Source of the DNA: Candidatus Shapirobacteria bacterium
GTDB lineage: Bacteria; Patescibacteriota; Microgenomatia; UBA12405
NCBI GenBank assembly: GCA_016188545.1
Contig: JACPHO010000004.1
Location: 1-41,585, forward strand
Length of the DNA stretch: 41,585 nt
Direction of reading: 5' to 3'
A model generated the notes under the pieces. That model had not been told where the DNA came from, ran no database searches, and saw only the letters and a list, made by a program, of their open reading frames with translations. The first letter of the stretch is position 1. The number at the start of each line of letters is the position of its first letter. The position numbers were made by a program, and so were the translations under genes. This document shows, piece by piece, positions 8,316 through 17,090 of this stretch.

Positions 8316-9386
8316 ATGAATATAAAAATTAAACAAATATTAGAACTGGCGGTGGCAAATGGAGCGTCAGATATCCATCTGTCAGTATCGACTCTGCCAA
8401 AACTGAGAGTAAATGGTGAGCTGATTGATATTGCCAATTTTGATATTAGTAACCCCTTGGCGACGACGGAAATGATCTTATCACTTTTGAGTGATGATCA
8501 AAGAGTTAGGTTTAGCACTGAAAAAGAATTGGACTTTTCAGTAACCTTAGAAGAAGCCCGTTTTAGAGTAAATATGTTTCTCCAGAGGAGTGAAGTTCGA
8601 TGTACGCTTCGGGTTGTGTCATCAACAATTCCTTCGTTTAAAGAACTCAAGCTTCCAGATATTTTTTCTGAAATTGTTAACTATAAACAAGGTTGTGTTC
8701 TGGTGACTGGCCCAACTGGTCATGGAAAATCGACGACAGTGGCCTCCGTTTTGAATAGAATAAATGAGGAACGAAAGGTTCACATGGTTACAGTCGAGGA
8801 CCCGATTGAATATATTTTGAAACCAAATAATTCAGTCGTTTCTCAACGAGAATTAGGTAATGACACTTTAAGTTTTGCAGCGGCACTAAAGTCGGTGTTG
8901 CGGCAAGATCCAAATGTAGTTTTTGTGGGTGAGATGAGAGACTTGGAAACGATCACCTCAGCTTTAACTATTGCTGAGACAGGGCATTTGGTGTTTTCGA
9001 CTTTGCACACTAATTCGGCAGCCCAGACTGTTGATCGAATCGTGGATGTTTTTCCGGAAGGATCTAAAGATCAGATAAAAGTACAACTGGCCAGTGTAAT
9101 AACTGCGATTGTATCACAAAGACTGATTCCAGCAATCGATGGTGGACGGGTACCAGTTTTTGAAATATTGATGGCTACCCCAGCAGTAAAAAATGCCATA
9201 CGTGATGGAAAATCATTTATGCTAGATAACATTATTCAAACCAGTGCAGATTTGGGAATGGTAGGTTTGGAAACCTCTCTGTCACGACTAGTACACCAGG
9301 GAAAGATTACTGAAGAAGTAGCCATGAGTTACTCATTGCGACCGAGTGAATTGCAAAGTAATCTAAGAAGCCTAAAAAAATTATGA
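8316..9386 (+). CDS. pilT: Pilus retraction ATPase PilT-like
   Basis: ASDIHLS, TGPTGHGKSTT, DPNVVFVGEMRDLETITSALTIAETGHLVFSTLHTNSA. Confidence 0.96.
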   Translation: MNIKIKQILELAVANGASDIHLSVSTLPKLRVNGELIDIANFDISNPLATTEMILSLLSDDQRVRFSTEKELDFSVTLEEARFRVNMFLQRSEVRCTLRVVSSTIPSFKELKLPDIFSEIVNYKQGCVLVTGPTGHGKSTTVASVLNRINEERKVHMVTVEDPIEYILKPNNSVVSQRELGNDTLSFAAALKSVLRQDPNVVFVGEMRDLETITSALTIAETGHLVFSTLHTNSAAQTVDRIVDVFPEGSKDQIKVQLASVITAIVSQRLIPAIDGGRVPVFEILMATPAVKNAIRDGKSFMLDNIIQTSADLGMVGLETSLSRLVHQGKITEEVAMSYSLRPSELQSNLRSLKKL

Positions 9387-10594
9387 GTAAGTTTGTATAT
9401 AGGGCAAAAGATTGGACGGGAAAAACGGTAAGGGGTGTACTAGATATGGCGACTAAGGCACAGGTGGTTGAATCTATAAAGAGTAGTGGGTTGGTACCGT
9501 TGATGGTAGAAGTAGATAAGGATAATGTGTTAAAAGAGTTTTATAAAAGATTTGCTTATCGGATAAAGTTTAAGGACATTACCTCAATGACTCGACAATT
9601 GTCGACAATGATGACTGCTGGCTTGCCACTGACTGATGCACTTCAATTACTTAAGAACCAACTGGAAACTAATCCACCAATGTATGAAATTTTGGATTAT
9701 TGTCTAAATCAAGTCCGGGGAGGTCAACCTTTGGGCAAGTCGATGATTAAATATGAGAACATTTTTGGGGAGGCATACATTGCCTCAATTAGTGCTGGAG
9801 AAGAAGCAGGAGTGTTGGAAGAAATACTGACTAAGCTGGCAACTAACATGGAGAACCAAAACGAATTTAATGGTAAGGTTAAGGGAGCAATGATTTATCC
9901 GATGATTGTGGTTATTGGAATGATTGCGGTGGCATTCGTTATGATGATTTTTGTGATTCCCAAATTGACTAGTTTGTATACAGATTTTGGCTCAAAGATG
10001 CCAGCGTCAACCCAACTCTTGATGTCGATGTCAAATTTTGCAACCAGGTGGTGGTTTTTGTTCCCGATTTTTGGTGTGGGACTAGTGATGTTTTCAAAAG
10101 TGACCGAGAAAAATCCGGGTTTGCGACTCAAGGTGGATTTGTATAAATTAAAAATACCCATTTTGGGTGAGTTAAACCGAAAAACGATGTTGGCTAATAC
10201 TCTGCGGACGATGTCAATGCTTCTGGCGGCAGGTATCAGCTTGGTGGAGGTATTAAGGATTGTGTCTAAAGTAGCGGGTAACGAAGTTTACTATAGATCA
10301 TATGTACGCATTGCGGAGAGAGTCCAGAAAGGTTTTTCGGTATCAAATTCGTTTGAAGAAACTGGAGTTTTTCCATTAATAGTTGAACAGATGGTGTCGA
10401 CTGGTGAAGCGACTGGTAAACTAGATGAAGTGTTACTAAGAGCGTCAGATTATTTTGCCACTGAAGCTGAGCAATCAGTTAAGGCTTTAACATCGGCTAT
10501 TGAGCCAATCATTATGATTATTTTAGGTCTGGGTGTTGCTTTTTTAGTGGTGGCAGTCATTATGCCGATTTATAACTTGACAAGTCAATTTTAA
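9383..10594 (+). CDS. pilC: Type IV pilus inner-membrane platform protein PilC/GspF
   Basis: T2SF repeats: FTSMTRQLSTMMTAGLPLTDAL...GEEAGVLEEIL, second repeat SMLLAAGISLVEVL...GEATGKLDEVL. Confidence 0.96.
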   Translation: MSKFVYRAKDWTGKTVRGVLDMATKAQVVESIKSSGLVPLMVEVDKDNVLKEFYKRFAYRIKFKDITSMTRQLSTMMTAGLPLTDALQLLKNQLETNPPMYEILDYCLNQVRGGQPLGKSMIKYENIFGEAYIASISAGEEAGVLEEILTKLATNMENQNEFNGKVKGAMIYPMIVVIGMIAVAFVMMIFVIPKLTSLYTDFGSKMPASTQLLMSMSNFATRWWFLFPIFGVGLVMFSKVTEKNPGLRLKVDLYKLKIPILGELNRKTMLANTLRTMSMLLAAGISLVEVLRIVSKVAGNEVYYRSYVRIAERVQKGFSVSNSFEETGVFPLIVEQMVSTGEATGKLDEVLLRASDYFATEAEQSVKALTSAIEPIIMIILGLGVAFLVVAVIMPIYNLTSQF

Positions 10595-10611
10595 AAGCAT
10601 TTAATTAAGTT

Positions 10612-11310
10612 ATGAAAAATATAAATGTGGCCATGCCTACCGGCAGGCAAGGTTTTACCTTGGTTGAATTACTAATCGTCATTGCTCTGATTGCAATTTT
10701 GTCGGTGGCTGTATTGGCAACTATCAATCCAATTGAGCAATCAAACAAGGCAAAGGATGCCACTGTTCAGAATGATGCGGCTGAAGTGTTGAATGCATAT
10801 GAACGTTATTATGCTGCGCAAGCATCATATCCTTGGGTTGATCTTTCAGGTGCCGCATTAACCGTCGACTCTGCGGCATTTATGAATAGTAGTCAGATTG
10901 GCTTTGGACTGTGTGCCTCAAATGTGGTTGGGGCTACTTATTCAAGTAGTTGCTCCCCTAGAAACTCACAGGGCTTGCTTTTGAGTACAACTGAGCTTAA
11001 AGATTCATTTTTAGAGAAGAATTATACTAAATTTCCAACTAATGTAGCTAACCCACCAGCATTTACTGACATGATTTATACCGTTAAAGATCCAGTAGCC
11101 AATGGAAACTCAATCCATGTCTGTTTTATTCCAAAGGCCAAGGCAAATCGCACAGTAAATTCTAAACTTAAATTGTTGGCACTTGATGTTAACAATGTTC
11201 CAACAACTTACGGGGATGCAGATGTTTCAGATGCCACACAATTTTCAAATGGTTATGCGGTGTGGACGTTCACCACCGGGGCTACCTCGATGTTTAAGTG
11301 TGTACCCTAG
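10612..11310 (+). CDS. Type IV prepilin (candidate major pilin)
   Basis: G|FTLVELLIVIALIAILSVAVLATINP class III signal peptide/N-terminal helix. Confidence 0.93.
   Translation: MKNINVAMPTGRQGFTLVELLIVIALIAILSVAVLATINPIEQSNKAKDATVQNDAAEVLNAYERYYAAQASYPWVDLSGAALTVDSAAFMNSSQIGFGLCASNVVGATYSSSCSPRNSQGLLLSTTELKDSFLEKNYTKFPTNVANPPAFTDMIYTVKDPVANGNSIHVCFIPKAKANRTVNSKLKLLALDVNNVPTTYGDADVSDATQFSNGYAVWTFTTGATSMFKCVP
10633..10652 (+). repeat. Imperfect palindrome GCCTACCGGCAGGC encoding MPTGRQ inside the prepilin leader
   Basis: ATGCCTACCGGCAGGCAAGG; GCCTACCGGCAGGC (10635-10648) is 12/14 self-complementary. Confidence 0.7.
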
Positions 11311-11379
11311 TATTGTAAGCAGTATAATAATGTGGGATTCTTTGTCACAGTAAGGAATTTATTGCTGTTAGAATAATTT

Positions 11380-12162
11380 ATGGAGTTGTATTTGACGGCA
11401 GTATTTTTTCTAGTTGGATTGTGTGGGGGAAGTTTTGTTAATATGCTTTTGTATCGAACAGAAGTCAGATATAAAATTCAAAAGAAAAAAGTAAAAAGTA
11501 AAAACGAAAGTAGAAGTTTCTGTGATTTTTGCGGAGAGCAGCTTAGATGGTTTGAAAACATCCCAGTAGCTTCCTGGGTGATATTAAAAGGTAGGAGTCG
11601 ATGTTGCAACAAACGACTCCCCCGCCTGTATCCGACAGTAGAAATGACTGTAGGTGTTTTGTTTGCATATATTATTTATCATTTATCATTTATCATTGAT
11701 TGGAACCTGCCAATTTATTTGATAATAGTGTCTCTGTTGGTGTTTTCAGCGGTATTTGATTGGAAATATATGATCTTACCGGATTTTTCAACATATATTT
11801 TAATTGGTTGTGCTGGATTGCTTTGGTTCCTCAACAATTTTGGCGACTATAATTTTATTTTTGCTGGTTTGGGAGCTTTTTTGTTTTTATTGATACTTCA
11901 TCTGGCTACAAAAGGACAGGGAATGGGTATGGGTGATGTAAAATATGTTTTTTTTATGGGATTATTGTTAGGCTTAACTAGGACAGTACTGGCATTTTAT
12001 TTGGCATTTGTAGTTGGAGCATTAGTTGGGTTGGTGCTGATTATTTTTTATAAAAAAAATAAAAAAAGTCGCATACCATTTGGACCATATTTGATTATGG
12101 CGACACTGGTTGGTTGGTTTTGGGGGGAGGGCATATTATTATATTTGTATAAATGGTTTTAA
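11380..12162 (+). CDS. pilD: Prepilin peptidase PilD/GspO (A24 family)
   Basis: GGSFVNMLLYR, CDFCG...C zinc motif, FDWKYMILPD, GMGMGDVKYVFFMGLLLG catalytic motif. Confidence 0.95.
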   Translation: MELYLTAVFFLVGLCGGSFVNMLLYRTEVRYKIQKKKVKSKNESRSFCDFCGEQLRWFENIPVASWVILKGRSRCCNKRLPRLYPTVEMTVGVLFAYIIYHLSFIIDWNLPIYLIIVSLLVFSAVFDWKYMILPDFSTYILIGCAGLLWFLNNFGDYNFIFAGLGAFLFLLILHLATKGQGMGMGDVKYVFFMGLLLGLTRTVLAFYLAFVVGALVGLVLIIFYKKNKKSRIPFGPYLIMATLVGWFWGEGILLYLYKWF

Positions 12163-12821
12163 ATTGGAGTAAGAGAGGTTTTACATTAATCGAATTGATG
12201 ATAGTAATGATGTTGATTGGTCTGATGGCACTAATTTTAGTGATGGCTCTTAACCCCGGGGTGATAGTTGATAAAGGAAATGATTCTCAAAGAAAGAAAG
12301 ATTTAGGTCGGATCAGGATTGCCTTTGAGGAGTATTTTAATGATAAGAAGTGTTATCCAAGTCAGGTATTGATAGATGGATTAGAGTGTGAAAAAAATGG
12401 TTTTAAACCTTGGTTATCAAACTGGCCATGTGATCCAAATGGTCAAAAATATTATGTGATGACAGATGATTCTAGTTGTCCGCGATCGTATAGAATACTA
12501 ACGAACCTGAAAAATCGTCAGGACCCAGTGATTCCTAGTGGATGGTATAGCCAAAATTCTAGTTCGAAATTTGGCGATGGTACAGTAACGATAAATGATG
12601 TCAATTATGGTATCTCAAGTCAAAACGTGTCCTGGTATGAAGAGATGGTACCTCCACATTGTTACACTTCCTTTAAAGGCTGTTACCTGATTCCCGGTTT
12701 AGGAAGGTGTAATGCGCTACCACCAGGAGAACAACATGTTGGAGCTTATTTACATCCAGATTGTATGCCAGAGTGTCAGGTTAGCTGTTGTGAAGACGGT
12801 CAGATTTGTGTTTTGCCTTAG
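12153..12821 (+). CDS. Type IV prepilin-like protein, Cys-rich C-terminus
   Basis: RGFTLIELMIVMMLIGLMALILVMALNPG; C-terminal CxxSC/CC cysteine cluster. Confidence 0.92.
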   Translation: MVLNWSKRGFTLIELMIVMMLIGLMALILVMALNPGVIVDKGNDSQRKKDLGRIRIAFEEYFNDKKCYPSQVLIDGLECEKNGFKPWLSNWPCDPNGQKYYVMTDDSSCPRSYRILTNLKNRQDPVIPSGWYSQNSSSKFGDGTVTINDVNYGISSQNVSWYEEMVPPHCYTSFKGCYLIPGLGRCNALPPGEQHVGAYLHPDCMPECQVSCCEDGQICVLP

Positions 12822-12829
12822 GAGTGGTT

Positions 12830-13333
12830 ATGATTAGGTTAGTGAAAAGACAAGGATTTACATTGATTGAGTTGATGGTAGTAATTACTATAATCTCCTT
12901 ATTAACGGTCGTGACCGTATCTCAATTTCAGACTGCCAAAAAAAAAGCCAATGATGTGGCTCGTAAAGGTGACATCAATGCTGTTTCAAAGGCATTACAG
13001 ATGTATTTTAATGATTATGGTTATTTCCCGATGGAGTCGGAAATTAATTGGGGGGGGACATTTGAAGATTCCTCAGCCAGTCCAGCTTATGTTTATATGA
13101 AAAAAATGCCGAGAGAAAATTATTTGCCGACAAAACCATATTGCTATAAAGTCAGTCCGGATCAAAAGAAATATGGTTTATTTGCGCAATTAGAAAACGT
13201 GACTGACAAGGAGTGTGACCGAAATAACAACAACTCAGCCGATGATAATAATTATATGTGTGATGGTGTTGGTTATTGTTACGGGGTGGCATCACCAAAT
13301 ACAAGTTTATCTAGCAATGGTGATTTGGAGTAG
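12830..13333 (+). CDS. Type IV prepilin-like protein
   Basis: MIRLVKRQGFTLIELMVVITIISLLTVVTVSQFQTAKKKANDVARKGDINAV; start likely MIRL rather than the track start at 12806. Confidence 0.9.
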   Translation: MIRLVKRQGFTLIELMVVITIISLLTVVTVSQFQTAKKKANDVARKGDINAVSKALQMYFNDYGYFPMESEINWGGTFEDSSASPAYVYMKKMPRENYLPTKPYCYKVSPDQKKYGLFAQLENVTDKECDRNNNNSADDNNYMCDGVGYCYGVASPNTSLSSNGDLE

Positions 13334-13775
13334 ACAAAATACTGGTTTTACTTTGGTTGAGTTGTTGATTTCAATTGGTATTATGGGAACTTTGATGGCA
13401 ATTTTGTTACCAAATTTTATGGGAGCTAGAGAAAGGGCTAGGGATGCTCAAAAGATACAGGATTTAGGAACAATGAAGAACGCCCTTAGATTGTATTATA
13501 ATGATAATCAAACTTATCCAGCTGGTTCAGGTGGATCATTGGGGGTGGGGATGACTGCTTATATGAGTAGTGTGATAAATTTGGGATATACTTATGACTA
13601 TTATCAACTAGATAATGGTGATGGTTTTGTAATCTGTGTTGGGCTGGAGGCTGGAGCAGGTACTGAAGATACAACTTCTCAACAAAAGTGTGGTGTGTCA
13701 GGATTAGGGGTGGGAATTTGTGGAATGGGGGTGGGTCAGACAGGAAATAATATATTTACAGTTTGTGCTAAATAA
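13317..13775 (+). CDS. Type IV prepilin-like protein
   Basis: MVIWSRQNTGFTLVELLISIGIMGTLMAILLPNFMGARERARDAQKIQDLGTMKNAL; start overlaps the end of the previous pilin. Confidence 0.9.
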   Translation: MVIWSRQNTGFTLVELLISIGIMGTLMAILLPNFMGARERARDAQKIQDLGTMKNALRLYYNDNQTYPAGSGGSLGVGMTAYMSSVINLGYTYDYYQLDNGDGFVICVGLEAGAGTEDTTSQQKCGVSGLGVGICGMGVGQTGNNIFTVCAK

Positions 13776-13806
13776 GAAGAGATTTATGAATTAAGATTTA
13801 TGAAAT

Positions 13807-14226
13807 ATGAATAAAACAAAAAATGGGTTTACGCTATTTGAGCTGTTGGTGAGTATTTCGATTGTAGCGATATTGTCGGCACTGGCAATAGTTTCATTTA
13901 GTTCGGCCCAAAAGAAAGCTAGGGATTCTAGAAGGGTTCAGGATATGTCGTTGATTCAAAAGGCAGCGGAACAGTACTATATGTTAAGTTCCTCAAATTA
14001 TCCGACAACATTGAGTGTGGGAACGTCCTGGTCGGCTGGTGGACAGACGGTATTAGAGGTAATACCCCTGGATCCAAAAGGGGTTGGTTATACGGCTACC
14101 ATGAGCGTCAGTAGTTATTGTATTTGTGCATTTGTAGAAGGGACTGGTGGTAATTCAACCAATAGCGCTTGTAACTTTGTTGGTGCCGGTGCCAAGATTT
14201 ATTTTTGTGTGAAAAACCAACAATAA
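13807..14226 (+). CDS. Type IV prepilin-like protein
   Basis: NGFTLFELLVSISIVAILSALAIVSFSSAQKKARDSRRVQDM. Confidence 0.9.
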   Translation: MNKTKNGFTLFELLVSISIVAILSALAIVSFSSAQKKARDSRRVQDMSLIQKAAEQYYMLSSSNYPTTLSVGTSWSAGGQTVLEVIPLDPKGVGYTATMSVSSYCICAFVEGTGGNSTNSACNFVGAGAKIYFCVKNQQ

Positions 14227-14245
14227 TCGCTTCGCGGAATAACCA

Positions 14246-14686
14246 ATGACCAATAACCAATTTTCAAATAACCAGAAAAATCAAAAGGGGTTTACACTGA
14301 TTGAGTTGATTGTGACGATGACAATAGTGGCAGTGTTGACGACAGTAGCCATGATTAGTTTTGGGGGAACCAATAAAAGGGCCAGGGATGGAAGAAGGGC
14401 CTCCGACATCCAGAAGATAGCGATTGCTTTAGAGATGGCCCGTCAAGTTGGTGGCACTTATCCAGTAGCCTCAGGTGGTCAAGCACCAGATCTGGTAAAT
14501 GGACAATATTTACAAAAGTGGCCAGATGATCCGAGTGGATATATTTACTATTACCAGAGACCAACTAATTATACTTATAGTCTAAGTTCTTATATGGAAG
14601 ATTTGGGGTCAACAAATGGCACTGGAAGCTATGGTAATAATTGTGATGCACCAGGAAATTGTAATTATCAGGTGTCTAATCCTTAG
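14246..14686 (+). CDS. Type IV prepilin-like protein
   Basis: KGFTLIELIVTMTIVAVLTTVAMISFGGTNKRARDGRRASDIQKI. Confidence 0.9.
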   Translation: MTNNQFSNNQKNQKGFTLIELIVTMTIVAVLTTVAMISFGGTNKRARDGRRASDIQKIAIALEMARQVGGTYPVASGGQAPDLVNGQYLQKWPDDPSGYIYYYQRPTNYTYSLSSYMEDLGSTNGTGSYGNNCDAPGNCNYQVSNP

Positions 14687-14716
14687 GTTAAGAGTAAAAG
14701 AGTTTACAATAATAAT

Positions 14717-15235
14717 ATGCGACATGGATTTACACTAGTTGAGTTGATGGTGGTAATAACTATAGGAATCGTGATAACTGGTGGAGCGATGGTGTCGGTG
14801 ACAAAATATGTGGCTAAAGAAAAACTAGTTCAAGCCGCCAGTGAGGTGGTTTCGATGGTTGATCTGGCCAGAAATATGGCAATAATCAATCAAGTGACAG
14901 CTGGCTTTACCAACCTAGACTATGTGGCTGTGACCCTGACAAGTAGTGGAGTAGTTTCAGTGTTTCCGGTAAATAACATTAGTGGTGTGGGTAGTAGTTT
15001 GGTAACAAAAAAAATCGGCAGTGGAGGAATTGTTTTTAGTAGTTTAAATTTAGGTGGACTACAATTTGCTGCTGGTAGTGGAAAATTAGTAGGGAAAAAT
15101 CCAAGTCCTTCTTATCAGAGTTATCCCCTCCCTCCCACCACAAATGTGGGAATAACTATTTCGAGCACTGAAGTCAGTGAAACTCAGCAAATTATTATTA
15201 GTCCGTTTGGTGGAGTGACCAACACAAAGTTATGA
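14717..15235 (+). CDS. Type IV/II minor pseudopilin (GspH-like)
   Basis: MRHGFTLVELMVVITIGIVITGGAMVSVTKYVAKEKL. Confidence 0.87.
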   Translation: MRHGFTLVELMVVITIGIVITGGAMVSVTKYVAKEKLVQAASEVVSMVDLARNMAIINQVTAGFTNLDYVAVTLTSSGVVSVFPVNNISGVGSSLVTKKIGSGGIVFSSLNLGGLQFAAGSGKLVGKNPSPSYQSYPLPPTTNVGITISSTEVSETQQIIISPFGGVTNTKL

Positions 15236-15642
15236 CTAAGATAAATATCTTGGGTCAAAGTCTGGTTGAGCTGGTGGTATCAATTGGAATAATAACCTTG
15301 GTGATATCGGGATTGGTGTTTTTAATGTTGGGTACCTTGGGTACAAAAACTAAAAGTTATGATCGGAAAAAAGCTGTAGAAATATCACAAAATGTAATTG
15401 AGGGAATGGTTCAAACTAAGAATAGTGACGGGGTGTCTTTTTGGAATCTAAACTCGACTTATTGGAGTACCATGGGTGAGGATCATATAAATGGGGAATA
15501 TAATTATTTTGTGACAGCTACTCAGTTTAGTGGTAATGGTTGTAGTGCAGTGATCGTTGAATGTCTGAATGTAAAAGTGAATGTTGTCTGGAAAGATGAC
15601 CAGACTCTGGAAAGTTTTAATAGATTTTTTTCGAGAAAATGA
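15232..15642 (+). CDS. Minor pilin-like protein (GspI/PilV-like)
   Basis: GQSLVELVVSIGIITLVISGLVFLMLGT variant class III signal; ATGA-type overlaps with neighbours. Confidence 0.8.
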   Translation: MTKINILGQSLVELVVSIGIITLVISGLVFLMLGTLGTKTKSYDRKKAVEISQNVIEGMVQTKNSDGVSFWNLNSTYWSTMGEDHINGEYNYFVTATQFSGNGCSAVIVECLNVKVNVVWKDDQTLESFNRFFSRK

Positions 15643-16160
15643 GTCAACGAGGATTTACTTTGGTGGAAATGGTAATGATAGTGGGAGTCTTGGGAATTAT
15701 TATGGTGTCTGTGTCGAATATAATGATCAGTTCGTTTCGGGTTAAGACACGGGTGGAAGTGGCTGATCAAGTAGAAGAGAATGGGACTTCGGTTTTACGC
15801 CAGTTGCGAGATAATATTATTTTGGCGACGGGAGTGGGGATGACCTGTGCGGTTAATAGTGATGATATTGGATCAACATTGTCTTTTATGAATACCAATG
15901 ATGGAGTGGTGACTAACTTGGTATGTTATGAGGAAGTGAAAATCGCTTCCGAGTCGGCAAACGGTAGTTTTGATTTGACTTCGCCAGATGTTAAGGTTAC
16001 GGGATGTAATAATTTTGCTAAATGCGAACTTTTCCCTGACTCAAGTGACAGGATAACCCAAGTAAACTTATCGTTTACACTATCTTCAGGGAATACATCA
16101 GCTCCCGCGGAACAGTCAAAGACAAGAAGTTTTCAGTCGAGTGTGGTACCGAGAAACTAG
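15639..16160 (+). CDS. Minor pilin-like protein (GspJ/PilW-like)
   Basis: MSQRGFTLVEMVMIVGVLGIIMVSVSNIMISSFR. Confidence 0.87.
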   Translation: MSQRGFTLVEMVMIVGVLGIIMVSVSNIMISSFRVKTRVEVADQVEENGTSVLRQLRDNIILATGVGMTCAVNSDDIGSTLSFMNTNDGVVTNLVCYEEVKIASESANGSFDLTSPDVKVTGCNNFAKCELFPDSSDRITQVNLSFTLSSGNTSAPAEQSKTRSFQSSVVPRN

Positions 16161-16171
16161 ATAAAAAATGC

Positions 16172-16185
16172 CATAATATATTATG
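16172..16185. promoter_or_regulatory. Perfect 14-bp palindrome CATAATATATTATG overlapping a start codon (possible operator)
   Basis: Self-complementary sequence containing the ATG at 16183. Confidence 0.4.
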
Positions 16186-16449
16186 TTACCAAAATCAGTT
16201 AAATCAGTACTTTGGTCGTACGATACGAGTAAAATTGACTTGGATTTGCACAAAAAACTCATTGTTTCATCTGTACTAAATTTTGGTAATTATAAGGCTA
16301 CAAATTGGCTATTTTATAAATACGGTAAAAAACAAGTTGCAAAAATTGCAAAACGAATACCGGTTTTGCAGTGGAATGTGAAATCTCTTAATTATTGGTC
16401 ACTATTGTTGGGAATTAATCCCAGACCAAAACCAGAAATCGTCAATTGA
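16183..16449 (+). CDS. Small protein, putative antitoxin of an AbiEii-type pair (DUF6922-like)
   Basis: MLPKSVKSVLWSYDTSKIDLDLHKKLIVSSVLNFGNYKATNWLFYKYGKKQVAKI...SLNYWSLLLGI; 4-nt overlap with the next gene. Confidence 0.65.
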   Translation: MLPKSVKSVLWSYDTSKIDLDLHKKLIVSSVLNFGNYKATNWLFYKYGKKQVAKIAKRIPVLQWNVKSLNYWSLLLGINPRPKPEIVN

Positions 16450-16724
16450 AAGTATTGCACTGGGAAATATTGGATGAAAAACGAAAAAGAATATTACCGA
16501 TGCTAAAAATTGTTTCCAGTGGTTTTTACTTGGCAGGTGGGACTTCTTTGGCGTTACAGTTGGGACATCGTGATAGTGTTGATTTTGACTTTTTTACGGA
16601 TAGTGAGTATGATATTGGAGATTTATTTGAAAAAGTTGAGCAAGCCACAATATACACATCTATTACTTATAATATTTTCCTATTGACAGACTGTATGTTA
16701 TGGGATAGAATTGTGGAAAGTTAA
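16446..16724 (+). pseudogene. AbiEii/AbiGii-type nucleotidyltransferase, apparently C-terminally truncated
   Basis: FYLAGGTSLALQLGHRDSVDFDFFT nucleotidyltransferase motif, but only 92 aa and the C-terminus loses family resemblance after EKVEQ. Confidence 0.7.
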
Positions 16725-16747
16725 TTTTAATATTTTTACTAAAAAAT

Positions 16748-17032
16748 ATGAGAAAGTTTGGAGTAGATATCGTTAGGATTGTTGTTGGTGTTGCAGTGTC
16801 TGCTGGTTTGAATGCCTCTGTTCGACCTATCAATGCGGTGGATTATGCTAGTGGTGCACTTATTACCAATGCTCAACTTATGAGACCTGATGGATCCCAG
16901 CATGATAATGAGTGTTCAAATGATGCAGCTTGTAATCCTGGTAGTGCAAATCCAAGAAATTGGACTAGAAGATGTGATATGTCTAGCTATTCTATAGATG
17001 AAGGTGGTAATCAAGGTGGAACTTGTAAATAA
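16748..17032 (+). CDS. Small putative secreted Cys-containing protein of unknown function
   Basis: N-terminal hydrophobic stretch VRIVVGVAVSAGLNASV and C-terminal cysteines. Confidence 0.55.
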   Translation: MRKFGVDIVRIVVGVAVSAGLNASVRPINAVDYASGALITNAQLMRPDGSQHDNECSNDAACNPGSANPRNWTRRCDMSSYSIDEGGNQGGTCK

Positions 17033-17090
17033 AAATTTTCTTGAATAAAATCTGATTTGCAGTTTTGTTTCGTTGTGGTAGGCTTATTTT

